In this document: one piece after another, positions 18,127 through 25,925 of the stretch
How positions within the stretch are numbered: the first letter of the stretch is position 1
Layout of the letters: every line of letters begins with the position of its first letter
Source of the DNA: Desulfurococcales archaeon
Lineage (GTDB): Archaea; Thermoproteota; Thermoprotei_A; Sulfolobales; Desulfurococcaceae
Direction of reading: 5' to 3'
NCBI GenBank assembly: GCA_015520735.1
Contig: WAPN01000021.1
Coordinates: forward strand, 40,606 to 104,605
DNA: 64,000 bases
Translations under genes and position numbers: made by a program
Notes under the pieces: generated by a model
What the model was told of the DNA's origin: nothing
The model's database searches: none
What the model saw: only the letters and a program-made list of their open reading frames with translations

Positions 18127-19074
18127 GTGCGGGGAGATAAGCATCACATCGTGGATGTTTCGGTAAAGGACGATACAATTGTTATTAGAGGCATTGATTA
18201 TGCCTTAAACTTATACCACTCATATTTGCTCCCGCTTTTCAAACTGGACTATAGGGATGAAAAACTCATATTTACAAAAATAACTGGTGTTTGTAAAGGC
18301 ATCATATGTAATTACAACAAAGAAAAACTAGAACTAATTTGTAGAATGCCAAACGAATGTGATTTAGGAGATATATTTTCATTATTGGGCATGAAATCCT
18401 ACAAAAGATGTTGGATTAACCCTCGTATTGTGAACAGAATAGTCGGATATATTACACCAGATTGTATCAGAAGAATAAGTATTCCTTCATTACCAGACGA
18501 TAAAAAATTCATAATTGCAGCAATAATCCTTAGTATGAATACAGATTACTATGTCAATACACTGAGATGGATGAAAGAATTCATTAGATACAATCGTATT
18601 AGTTCCAGATCATATCAGGTGAAACTATTCAATAGACTTATAGCTCATCTTGACAAGATCCTCGATAAAGCAAATGATCCCGTAGAAGAAGCCGTCGAAC
18701 TACTCTCACTAGACGGGGTAGGAGTCAAGACCGCCCATGCCTATCTACTGCATACATATGGATTAACTGATTATGCACCCGTAGATAGGTATTTCATGAG
18801 ATTTCTTAATATAATAGGCGTTAGTGGTAGAGTGCCAAACAAGAAGCAATGCTTAAGGTCAGGATTGGATTGCAAATCCTGTCCATACAGTACTAGCTGC
18901 ATCTACGCCTTAGCGAAGAGAAAACTTGGAAGCTTGACCGGCGTTATACAATCACTCATATACTGCCTGCTCAGGACAGGAAACAAGAGAAAAAACAGTA
19001 CGGTAGAGGCAATATTGATACGGTCCTCACATATTCTAGAACAACATGATTCTTGCATGAGGAATGAGCTATGA
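18127..19074 (+). CDS. Endonuclease III-like HhH-GPD DNA glycosylase with [4Fe-4S] loop
   Basis: 315 residues. The C-terminal half has a helix-hairpin-helix (LDGVGVKTAHAY) with the lyase Lys at 201, the GPD Asp at 220 (PVDRYF), and a cluster loop of exact endonuclease III spacing: Cys242-x6-Cys249-x2-Cys252-x5-Cys258. The N-terminal 110 residues are an extra domain (VSVKDDTIVIRG...) recalling the N-domain of OGG1/AlkA-like glycosylases. So it is probably a bifunctional base-excision glycosylase of uncertain lesion preference. GTG start behind GGGGA. It overlaps the next gene by ATGA. Its AT-rich codons contrast with the neighbouring carbamoyl genes. Confidence 0.85.
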   Translation: MRGDKHHIVDVSVKDDTIVIRGIDYALNLYHSYLLPLFKLDYRDEKLIFTKITGVCKGIICNYNKEKLELICRMPNECDLGDIFSLLGMKSYKRCWINPRIVNRIVGYITPDCIRRISIPSLPDDKKFIIAAIILSMNTDYYVNTLRWMKEFIRYNRISSRSYQVKLFNRLIAHLDKILDKANDPVEEAVELLSLDGVGVKTAHAYLLHTYGLTDYAPVDRYFMRFLNIIGVSGRVPNKKQCLRSGLDCKSCPYSTSCIYALAKRKLGSLTGVIQSLIYCLLRTGNKRKNSTVEAILIRSSHILEQHDSCMRNEL

Positions 19075-19850
19075 CAGGGTTCGATCCGTTCATGCTTGCC
19101 GAGAAGGTTAGAGAAAAAATTGTGCAAGCAAGGAACGGCGCAGAGTATAGGATGTACTATAGGTTCCGTGGGGGCAAATGGTATGGAGGTATAGCGACAG
19201 GCGATGTCGTAGGATGTAATCTTAGATGCAAGTTCTGCTGGTCTTGGAGGTACAGCCATGGATACAAGAATGGCGAATTCTATAATGCACAACAGGTTTT
19301 CCGCAGATTAACCGATATCGCTTCTAGAAGAGGATATAAGTATCTACGTCTAAGCGGCGGCGAACCGACACTTTCACAGAATCATCTATTACAACTACTT
19401 GATCTAGTCGACGAAACCGATTACCTATTTATTCTAGAGACAAATGGTCTCCTCATAGGCCGTGACAAGAAGTTTGCGGAAAAACTGGCGATCCACAAAT
19501 CGGTTATTGTAAGAGTATCGTTTAAAGGTGCTTCACCCGATGAGTTCGAGAGGCTGACAGGTGCTTCGAAGAAATTTTATGATTATCAGTTCAAAGCCCT
19601 CGAAAATCTTATCGACGCGGGCCTTGAGCCCGGTGAGAGGGTGTACCCGGCAATAATGCTTAGCTTCTCAGAGCCTGACAACATTAAATGGTTCGTCGAG
19701 AGACTTAAATCAATAGATCCTGCCCTTCCAGAATCAATAGATCCTGAATACGTTATCCTTTACCCGCACGTCGTAGAGCTTATGAAGAGATACGGGTTAA
19801 AGCCTAAGAAAGCATTTAGGCCAAACGGATTACCAGGATTTATTATCTAG
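19071..19850 (+). CDS. Radical SAM protein, unknown function
   Basis: 259 residues. Cys49-x3-Cys53-x2-Cys56 (GCNLRCKFCW) binds the SAM-cluster; LSGGEPTLS is the SAM-amine contact motif. The fold is short with no second cluster or SPASM domain, resembling archaeal PFL-activase-like or molybdenum/queuosine-type radical SAM proteins of unknown substrate. Its start overlaps the glycosylase gene stop (ATGA), so co-translation is likely; a link to nucleic-acid repair or modification is possible but only contextual. Confidence 0.82.
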   Translation: MTGFDPFMLAEKVREKIVQARNGAEYRMYYRFRGGKWYGGIATGDVVGCNLRCKFCWSWRYSHGYKNGEFYNAQQVFRRLTDIASRRGYKYLRLSGGEPTLSQNHLLQLLDLVDETDYLFILETNGLLIGRDKKFAEKLAIHKSVIVRVSFKGASPDEFERLTGASKKFYDYQFKALENLIDAGLEPGERVYPAIMLSFSEPDNIKWFVERLKSIDPALPESIDPEYVILYPHVVELMKRYGLKPKKAFRPNGLPGFII

Positions 19851-19935
19851 ACTTTCCTACCACATTAGGATTTTTTAACCATATTATCTTGAAAAGAAAA
19901 GATATACTAGCAAAAACGCTGAGAAGGTGTATCAA

Positions 19936-20913
19936 ATGGACCGTAAGGAGAAGTATATAGTCGTCGCATTCGGCGGTAACGCGTTCCAGACCAAGGGAGA
20001 ACGCGGCACCCCCGAGAACTACTGGAAGAACGCCTACAAGAGTGCCGAGTTCCTCGTAAAAATACTCGAGGAAGGCTACAAGGTCACAATCACACATGGT
20101 AACGGCCCACAGGTAGGTATTATCGCCGAGTGGATGCTTGCCGGCAAGAAGCTCAAGAACCTAGATGTAATGACCCTCGACATTGCAGGCGCCATGAGCC
20201 AGGGATGGCTCGGATACCTGATCCAGCAGAGCCTATACAACAAGCTCAAAGAAAAAGGACTACTTAACAACGGGAAGATCAAGGGGATCGTCACAATCGT
20301 GACGCAAACCATAGTTGAGAAAGACGACCCGGCGTTCCAGAACCCGACAAAGTATATCGGGCCATGGTACGATGAGGAGGAAGCTAAGAAGCTCGCCAAA
20401 GAATTCGGCTGGACAGTAAAGCCTGACCCACGCGGCGGCTGGAGAAGAGTAGTGCCCTCACCTGACCCCAAAGGCCACGTAGAAATAGAAGCTATAAAGA
20501 GGCTTCTCGACGAAGGATTCATCGTTATAGCCAGCGGTGGAGGAGGAATCCCAATATACTTTGACGATAAAGGATGGCTCCACGGCGTAGAAGCCGTGAT
20601 CGACAAAGACCTAGCCGGCGAGAGGCTAGCAACAGCAATCGGTGCCGGGACCTTCATGATACTCACCGACGTAGAGAAAGTATACCTGAACTACGGGACA
20701 CCGCAGCAGAAGCCAATCGATGTAATGACTGTCAGCGAAGCAGAGAAATACTATAAGGAGGGCCACTTCAAGCCTGGAAGCATGGGGCCCAAAGTACTAG
20801 CAGCAATAAGGTTCATCAAGAATGGCGGTAAACAGGCAATCATAGCTCATCTATCACAGGCATACGAGGCACTCAAGGGCAAGACAGGAACAAGGATAAT
20901 ACCCGACCAGTAA
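19936..20913 (+). CDS. arcC: Carbamate kinase (carbamoyl phosphate + ADP to ATP + carbamate)
   Basis: 325 residues with the amino-acid-kinase signatures of carbamate kinases: [17 protein letters not shown], the AYxxxR..LP-type [21 protein letters not shown], and [17 protein letters not shown] at 19936 lies 6 nt after GGTG; the GTG at 19927 is that Shine-Dalgarno itself. C-ending codons suggest strong expression. A T-rich terminator follows. It probably generates ATP from carbamoyl phosphate produced by the carbamoyltransferases at 16986 and 54898. The alternative is the opposite direction, supplying carbamoyl phosphate to OTCase, as described for Pyrococcus. Confidence 0.94.
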   Translation: MDRKEKYIVVAFGGNAFQTKGERGTPENYWKNAYKSAEFLVKILEEGYKVTITHGNGPQVGIIAEWMLAGKKLKNLDVMTLDIAGAMSQGWLGYLIQQSLYNKLKEKGLLNNGKIKGIVTIVTQTIVEKDDPAFQNPTKYIGPWYDEEEAKKLAKEFGWTVKPDPRGGWRRVVPSPDPKGHVEIEAIKRLLDEGFIVIASGGGGIPIYFDDKGWLHGVEAVIDKDLAGERLATAIGAGTFMILTDVEKVYLNYGTPQQKPIDVMTVSEAEKYYKEGHFKPGSMGPKVLAAIRFIKNGGKQAIIAHLSQAYEALKGKTGTRIIPDQ

Positions 20914-20930
20914 TAATGTATTAAACCTAA

Positions 20931-20950
20931 TCCTTTTTCTCTTCTCCTTA
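20931..20950 (+). terminator. T/C-rich terminator after carbamate kinase
   Basis: TCCTTTTTCTCTTCTCCTTA starts 17 bp after the carbamate kinase stop codon. Confidence 0.5.
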
Positions 20951-20960
20951 CTATTTATGA

Positions 20961-20995
20961 GGTATTGTATAAGTATTGTATAAGAATATAATACC
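20961..20995 (+). repeat. Tandem 11-bp repeat inside a palindrome upstream of amidohydrolase gene
   Basis: Two adjacent copies of TATTGTATAAG (20963-20973 and 20974-20984), framed by GGTATT at 20961-20966 and AATACC at 20990-20995. It lies about 40 bp upstream of the presumed TATA box for the gene at 21082, as expected of an activator site, or of an upstream promoter. Confidence 0.5.
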
Positions 20996-21034
20996 GATTC
21001 TAGTGTTCAACATTCCTGCTTTTCTTCATGATAA

Positions 21035-21043
21035 GATTATAAT
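21035..21043 (+). promoter_or_regulatory. TATA-like element of the 21082 amidohydrolase gene
   Basis: GATTATAATTT lies about 40 bp before the ATG at 21082, which carries AGGTGG 4 nt upstream; predicted leader is short (about 15-20 nt). Confidence 0.45.
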
Positions 21044-21081
21044 TTCGTCACGCTAAGATTTCATTTAGGCAAGGTGGTATC

Positions 21082-22470
21082 ATGAAGGAAAAGGTCTCAA
21101 TTCTTATAAACAACGGACTAGTAGTGACGATGGATGATAAACGCAGAATAATACCCGATGGCCACGTCGCCATAAACGAAGACAGGATCGTAGGCATAGG
21201 TAAGGGAGACGGCAAGGACAAGTATGATGCTGAGAGGGTGATCGATGCAAAGAAAGGAGTAGTAATGCCTGGATTCCTATGTGCGCACACTCATTTCTAC
21301 GGAGAACTACTACGTGCAAGCCCCTGGTTCGCCAAAATAGAGCCACCCACTGACTTCATCCAGAACCTGCAGAGAATATGGTGGGCACTGGACGTATTGC
21401 TAACCTACGAGGACGCATATGCTGCAGCACTCATAGGTTCTCTCGACTTCGTCAAATCAGGGACAACAATGTTCTTCGATAACATAAGCAGCCCCAACGC
21501 GATCGAGGGCGTGCTCGACCACATGGAGAAAGCGGTAAACGAGGTCGGTATACGAGGAATACTCACATTTGAAGCTACACAGAGGCGTAGCATTGAGGAG
21601 GGAATCAGGGGGGTAAAGGAGAATGAGCGCTTCATTAAGAAAAACAATAATGATCCATCAAAACTTGTGAAGGGCGCAATATATTTACATGCAAGCTTCA
21701 CCGTGACAGATGACCTGTTCAGGATGGCCCGTGAGATCGCCGACAAATACGGTGCACTACTCTCAATACATGTAGAGGAAGGACTTGTAGACGTGTACCA
21801 TAACATGGAGAGATATGGTGTAAGACCTATAGAGAGGATGCATAAACTCGGATTCCTAGGCCCGGACGTTATACTAGTACATGTCGTCCATGCCAATAAT
21901 GACGAACTGAAACTCATAAAGGAAAGCGGAGCACATGTCGCACATAATGCCATGAGCAATATGCTCAATGCAGTAGGTGTACCGAGAATACCATTAATGA
22001 TAAGGATGGGGATTAACGTTGGCATAGGCAATGACGGATATATCTTCGATGTGTTCGAGAACATGAGGACAACTTACCTCATACACAAGGTATGGAATCT
22101 CGACCCAAGACTCATGACGCCACAAGAGATCGTCGAGATGGCGACAATAAACGTCGCTAAAATGTTCGGCGTGGAGAAAGAGCTCGGAAGCCTGGAAGCG
22201 GGCAAGAGAGCCGATGTCATAATAATCAGGCCTGAACTACCGCCAACACCCGTTAATGAGAACACCGTGTATGGTCATATCGTCAACACGTTCACGGGCA
22301 AAGACGTTAAAACAGTAATTGTTAATGGCAGAATAGTTATGGAGGATAGAAAAGTTCTAACAATAGACGAGGCCAAAGCTCTCGAATACGTCCATAGAGT
22401 TGTCGAGAAGCTCTGGGACAGGCTGCTTAATGAAGGCGAGTATCAGCTGGATGTTCTTGACAAAAAATAA
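21082..22470 (+). CDS. SsnA/TrzA/MtaD-family amidohydrolase, copy A
   Basis: 462 residues. Metal ligands: CAHTHF (HxH), SIHVEEG, LVHVVHAN and IGNDGY (metal-site Asp). A beta-sandwich formed by both termini (VTMDDKRRIIPDG...ADVIIIRPE...VKTVIVNGRIV) is typical of cytosine-deaminase-like enzymes such as SsnA, guanine deaminase and MTA/SAH deaminase. The active-site loop is GNDG instead of the usual GTDG. C-ending codons, its own promoter and an upstream tandem repeat imply a regulated, well-expressed gene. It follows carbamate kinase by 168 bp. I infer a deaminase or ring-opening hydrolase feeding the carbamoyl pathway. Confidence 0.85.
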   Translation: MKEKVSILINNGLVVTMDDKRRIIPDGHVAINEDRIVGIGKGDGKDKYDAERVIDAKKGVVMPGFLCAHTHFYGELLRASPWFAKIEPPTDFIQNLQRIWWALDVLLTYEDAYAAALIGSLDFVKSGTTMFFDNISSPNAIEGVLDHMEKAVNEVGIRGILTFEATQRRSIEEGIRGVKENERFIKKNNNDPSKLVKGAIYLHASFTVTDDLFRMAREIADKYGALLSIHVEEGLVDVYHNMERYGVRPIERMHKLGFLGPDVILVHVVHANNDELKLIKESGAHVAHNAMSNMLNAVGVPRIPLMIRMGINVGIGNDGYIFDVFENMRTTYLIHKVWNLDPRLMTPQEIVEMATINVAKMFGVEKELGSLEAGKRADVIIIRPELPPTPVNENTVYGHIVNTFTGKDVKTVIVNGRIVMEDRKVLTIDEAKALEYVHRVVEKLWDRLLNEGEYQLDVLDKK

Positions 22471-22691
22471 ATATTCAATACATTTTTATATTTTTTATAA
22501 CTCTTTTATAACCTCATATTTATACTGATCTATGCCATGATCCATATAGGTATTCTATATTAATGAATATATAAATCTAAAATGTTTATATAAAAATTAC
22601 AGAGTGTAATAGTCCAGTATTAAACATTTATATACTGATAGGAAAAAGTTAAATAACCCATAACACTCTAATGTATAGTACGGTGATAGCA
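22471..22691 (+). promoter_or_regulatory. AT-rich control region of the Cren7 gene
   Basis: About 220 bp without a gene. Two TATA-like TTTATATA elements occur near 22584-22591 and 22626-22634. A 7-bp inverted repeat (AGAGTGT near 22603-22609 and ACACTCT near 22663-22669) encloses the second. Transcription from that box would start close to the right arm of the repeat. Confidence 0.45.
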
Positions 22692-22880
22692 ATGGTCGCG
22701 TGCACCGAGGCAGTCAAGGTCAAGACCCCCAGCGGGAAGGAGGTAGAGCTAGTACCCAAGAAGGTATGGCAGCTTAGCCCTAAGGGCAGGAAGGGCGTTA
22801 AGGTAGGACTATTTCAGGACCCCGAGACCGGCAAGTACTTCAGGGCCAAAGTACCGGACGACTACCCGATCTGTGGCTAA
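22692..22880 (+). CDS. creN7: Chromatin protein Cren7
   Basis: 62 residues, closely following the Cren7 pattern: [19 protein letters not shown], then [29 protein letters not shown]. Cren7 is an SH3-like DNA-bending protein conserved across Crenarchaeota that packs and stabilises DNA at high temperature. GGTGAT lies 4 nt before the ATG at 22692; the earlier in-frame ATG at 22671 adds non-conserved residues. A T-run at 22890-22895 follows. The product ends DDYPICG with a C-terminal Cys-Gly, slightly unlike the usual DDYP(I) ending. Confidence 0.95.
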   Translation: MVACTEAVKVKTPSGKEVELVPKKVWQLSPKGRKGVKVGLFQDPETGKYFRAKVPDDYPICG

Positions 22881-22889
22881 ATAAGGAAC

Positions 22890-22895
22890 TTTTTT
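22890..22895 (+). terminator. Oligo-T terminator of creN7
   Basis: Six consecutive T residues 9 bp after the creN7 stop codon. Confidence 0.4.
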
Positions 22896-23059
22896 ATAAA
22901 AACATATCCTAAACAATTTTCTCGCGTCTTGGTGAAAATTTGTGGTTCCAACATTATTTTCACGGATATTCTTCTAATCGGTTTTGAAACACGTTTCTTA
23001 ACATTCACACCGGATAAACCAATAGTTTATACCACACATGTAGTCATTTGATAGGGATG

Positions 23060-23067
23060 CTTATATA
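23060..23067 (+). promoter_or_regulatory. TATA box of the DHODH/PreA-like gene
   Basis: CTTATATA, 54 bp before the ATG at 23121; start of transcription expected near 23088. The 22896-23059 stretch upstream holds no recognisable gene. Confidence 0.55.
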
Positions 23068-23120
23068 GAAACCACGAATATGATTTAATAGTGCAGCTCA
23101 TTCTCATGGGGGTATACTAC

Positions 23121-24338
23121 ATGCCAAGCCTCGAAGTCGAGATAGCAGGTCTAAAGCTAAAGAACCCATTAATGAATGCCGCCTGTCCTATATCTAGAGA
23201 CGCGGAAACCATGAAGATACTGATCGACAACGGTGTTGGCGCAGTTGTTGCCAAGACCATAAGCGTTAAACCAGCAATAGTACCGCGTCCAAGCATGGGC
23301 GTTGTCGATAGAGGGCTGGTAAGAGCTCAAATACTGAAAACTTATGGTCCCGGCGACATAAGGATTGTTAACGCGGACAGCGGCAACTATAGATTCATAT
23401 ATGCACTGCTCAATGCCGAGCTATGGAGCGATATTCCGGCAGAACATTATCTTGAGAGAGAATACCCGATAGTTAGGGAGTACGCTAAGCAGAAGGGAGT
23501 GCCATTCATAGTCAGTATAGGCTATAAGCCGGAAGAACTAGCCCTCCTAGGGCCCAAGGTACAAAAAGCAGGTGCCGAAGCCATAGAGTTCTCGACACAC
23601 TACATAGGCAAAGACTACAGGCCCGTAGTAGAGGCTGCAAAAGCTCTAAGAGAAGCCGTTGATGTACCGATCTTCGCCAAGCTCAGCCCATTCACACCAA
23701 ATATACCGGAGCTAGTTAAAGAGCTCGAGAAAGTAGGTGTTGACGGAATAGTCGCGACAAACACCATTGGCCCGGCACTCCACATCGATATCGAGACGGG
23801 TCTCCCCATTGTAGGAGGCCCCAAGGGATACGGGTGGATGAGCGGCCCAGCACTAAAACCCCTAGCTCTCGCCGTGGTTGCAGAAGCCGCTAAGAACACT
23901 AACCTACCAATAATCGGTGTAGGCGGTATAACAAAGGGTACAGATGTTATAGAATACTTTATGGCAGGCGCATCAGCTGTCCAGATATGTACAGCCGTCC
24001 TTATTGAGGGCCCAGGAATATTCAAGAGGATAGCTAAGGAGATAGACCAGTGGCTCAGAAGACACGGTTATGACAGCATTCTAGATGTCAAAGGCCTAGC
24101 ACTGAAATATCTCGGCCCAGAGCCTAGGAGAACATGGGCCAAACCACCCGTCGTCAATGCCAAGAAATGTATCGGATGCGGGTTCTGTGAACAGGTATGC
24201 GATTATGGTGCAGCCAAAGTTATCGTTACTGAGAAAGGTAAGCGGGTTGCAACGGTAGATGTTGATAAGTGCTATGGTTGTGGACTCTGTACCAGTGTAT
24301 GTCCAACAAGGGCAATTCACTTCGAGAACGAGCCATAA
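23121..24338 (+). CDS. DHODH/PreA-like flavoprotein with C-terminal 2x[4Fe-4S] ferredoxin domain
   Basis: 405 residues. A TIM-barrel FMN domain (NPLMNAACP, AKLSP with the FMN Lys at 187, VGGITKG, GASAVQICTAV) is followed by a ferredoxin domain: CIGCGFCEQVC and CYGCGLCTSVCP. This is the layout of PreA, the dihydropyrimidine dehydrogenase subunit. However, the active-site NxSCP(H/N) segment reads EFSTHY at residues 156-161, with Thr at the catalytic Cys/Ser position, so pyrimidine or dihydroorotate chemistry is doubtful. GGGGGT lies 7 nt before the ATG. Possibly a ferredoxin-linked oxidoreductase in nitrogen-base catabolism. Confidence 0.82.
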   Translation: MPSLEVEIAGLKLKNPLMNAACPISRDAETMKILIDNGVGAVVAKTISVKPAIVPRPSMGVVDRGLVRAQILKTYGPGDIRIVNADSGNYRFIYALLNAELWSDIPAEHYLEREYPIVREYAKQKGVPFIVSIGYKPEELALLGPKVQKAGAEAIEFSTHYIGKDYRPVVEAAKALREAVDVPIFAKLSPFTPNIPELVKELEKVGVDGIVATNTIGPALHIDIETGLPIVGGPKGYGWMSGPALKPLALAVVAEAAKNTNLPIIGVGGITKGTDVIEYFMAGASAVQICTAVLIEGPGIFKRIAKEIDQWLRRHGYDSILDVKGLALKYLGPEPRRTWAKPPVVNAKKCIGCGFCEQVCDYGAAKVIVTEKGKRVATVDVDKCYGCGLCTSVCPTRAIHFENEP

Positions 24339-24349
24339 TTATCTCAACA

Positions 24350-24370
24350 TTTTTATTTTATTCTTCTTTT
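24350..24370 (+). terminator. T-rich terminator after the PreA-like gene
   Basis: TTTTTATTTTATTCTTCTTTT, 12 bp after the stop codon. Confidence 0.45.
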
Positions 24371-24436
24371 CAGAAAAAGTTTCAGCATACCAACAGAATT
24401 TAATGTAGGCTTATACAGAGTTAAATAGTATTCCTT

Positions 24437-24527
24437 TGTGGGAGGTTTCTCCCACTATGAAGACTTATCTGAACCGGAAAAAGTGTCTCATCATAGATCT
24501 TTAAATAATTATTTTAATTTTTTAAGA
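24437..24527 (+). ncRNA. Structured leader or small RNA upstream of pgk
   Basis: Two consecutive hairpins. The first is a perfect 7-bp stem GTGGGAG/CTCCCAC with a GTTT loop (24438-24455). The second pairs CTATGAAGAC (24455-24464) with GTCT..TCATAG (24485-24496), with a 2-nt bulge. They are followed by an AT-rich run ending in TTTTTT near 24517-24523. A TATA-like CTTATACAG at 24408-24416 would start transcription at the base of the first hairpin. It is either a pgk leader/attenuator or an independent short transcript. Confidence 0.4.
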
Positions 24528-24617
24528 AGTAAATTAATAAGTTCAGTACCCGATTCTAGAATAAGTGGTGTTGTAGTGTTTTTCTTCAAACCATTTCAAA
24601 AGAAGGGGGTGATGTGG

Positions 24618-25859
24618 ATGAACGGCCTTAAATTACCCAGGATCCCGACCCTAAAGGATTTCGATATAGCAGGCAGGAAGATATTTCTAAGGATAGACAT
24701 TAACGTGCCCATCGATCCGGACACTGGCAAGATACTAGATGACCGCAGGATAAGGGTTCATGCCGAAACAATCAGGATGCTCGTAGAGCGATACAATGCG
24801 GCCATAGTGGTTGCGTCTCACCAGGGAAGACCTGGAGAACAGGACTTCGTAACACTGGAGAAACACGCCGAGCTATTATCAGAGTATACGGGATTGAATA
24901 TTAAATTCGTACCCGACGTAATAGGCCCCACTGCCAGGGAGGAAATCAAGAAGCTCAAGCAAGGAGAAGTACTGTTGCTCGATAACCTAAGATTAGTTTC
25001 CGAGGAAATACTTGAAGCAACGCCTGAGAAGCAAAGTATGACAATAATGGTAAAGAGACTAGCACCGCTATTCGAAGCATATGTGAACGACGCATTCGCC
25101 ACGGCCCATAGGAGCCAACCAAGCATAGTGGGGTTCCCACTTGTACTACCATCCGTTGCGGGGCCAGTGTTCGAGAGGGAAGTCAAGGCTTTGAAACGAG
25201 TGTTCGAGACCATGGAGAGCCCGAGGATATTTATACTGGGAGGCACCAAGGTCAGAGACTTACTCCGTGTCATTGAGAACCTAGTAATAAACAAAGCAGC
25301 TGACAGAATCCTAACCACAGGCCTAGTAGCACAGTTATTCCTCGTCGCCAAGGGAGTGAATATAGGTAAAGAAAACATGAGGTTCCTGGAGGAGAAGGGA
25401 ATACTATCGCTAATACCTAGGGCAAGACACATATTGCTAATGGGAGCACCTATAGAGACCCCCATAGACTTCAAGATAATAAAAGAGGATGGCACCGTAG
25501 AAAATGCCAGTGTCGCTGGGATCAATGGTAGGATAAAGGACATCGGCGAAGCAACTATCAATATGTACAAGGGCTTCATTAAAGAAGCAAAAGTAATTGT
25601 TATGCGCGGACCAGCAGGAGTCATCGAGGACGAGAAGTTCAGAAAAGGCACCAAGGAACTTCTTGACGCAGCTGTGAATAGTGATGCCTTCGTACTAATA
25701 GGTGGCGGACACCTTGCATCAATGGTTGATCCAAAGCATGTCAACGACCATGTACATGTATCAACAGGTGGAAACGCATTATTGCTATTCCTGTCTGGCG
25801 AAACACTACCAGCTCTAAAAGCGCTAGAGCTATCAGCAACGATGTTTCTCGGATGGTAA
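24618..25859 (+). CDS. pgk: Phosphoglycerate kinase
   Basis: 413-residue archaeal-length PGK: FLRIDINVPID near the N-terminus, SHQGRPG, the NDAFATAHRSQPS region, ILGGTKV and the C-terminal GGGHLASM nucleotide-binding loop. It interconverts 1,3-bisphosphoglycerate and 3-phosphoglycerate in gluconeogenesis or glycolysis. The frame is open to a GTG at 24438, but GGGGGTG followed 6 nt later by the ATG at 24618 gives the conserved N-terminus; the upstream 60 codons overlap the leader hairpins and do not look coding. GAPDH follows 66 bp downstream. Confidence 0.94.
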   Translation: MNGLKLPRIPTLKDFDIAGRKIFLRIDINVPIDPDTGKILDDRRIRVHAETIRMLVERYNAAIVVASHQGRPGEQDFVTLEKHAELLSEYTGLNIKFVPDVIGPTAREEIKKLKQGEVLLLDNLRLVSEEILEATPEKQSMTIMVKRLAPLFEAYVNDAFATAHRSQPSIVGFPLVLPSVAGPVFEREVKALKRVFETMESPRIFILGGTKVRDLLRVIENLVINKAADRILTTGLVAQLFLVAKGVNIGKENMRFLEEKGILSLIPRARHILLMGAPIETPIDFKIIKEDGTVENASVAGINGRIKDIGEATINMYKGFIKEAKVIVMRGPAGVIEDEKFRKGTKELLDAAVNSDAFVLIGGGHLASMVDPKHVNDHVHVSTGGNALLLFLSGETLPALKALELSATMFLGW

Positions 25860-25925
25860 AACCGATTCGTTTCGTCTCCGCCAACATTGTAGTAAAGACA
25901 AGAATACTCGGAGGTGATAACGCTT

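Noticed and set aside
18127..19074. AGOG-type 8-oxoguanine glycosylase
   Set aside because: AGOG lacks the four-Cys Fe-S loop that is clearly present here.
20076..20666. 196-codon antisense frame across carbamate kinase
   Set aside because: Shadow of a gene with strong codon bias; no domain features.
24438..24498. C/D-box sRNA on the minus strand (ATGATGA near 24490)
   Set aside because: No CTGA D or D' box at a suitable distance; the plus-strand hairpins explain the symmetry better.
24438..24617. In-frame 60-codon extension of PGK
   Set aside because: It runs through the leader hairpins, does not resemble PGK N-termini, and GGGGGTG marks the ATG at 24618.
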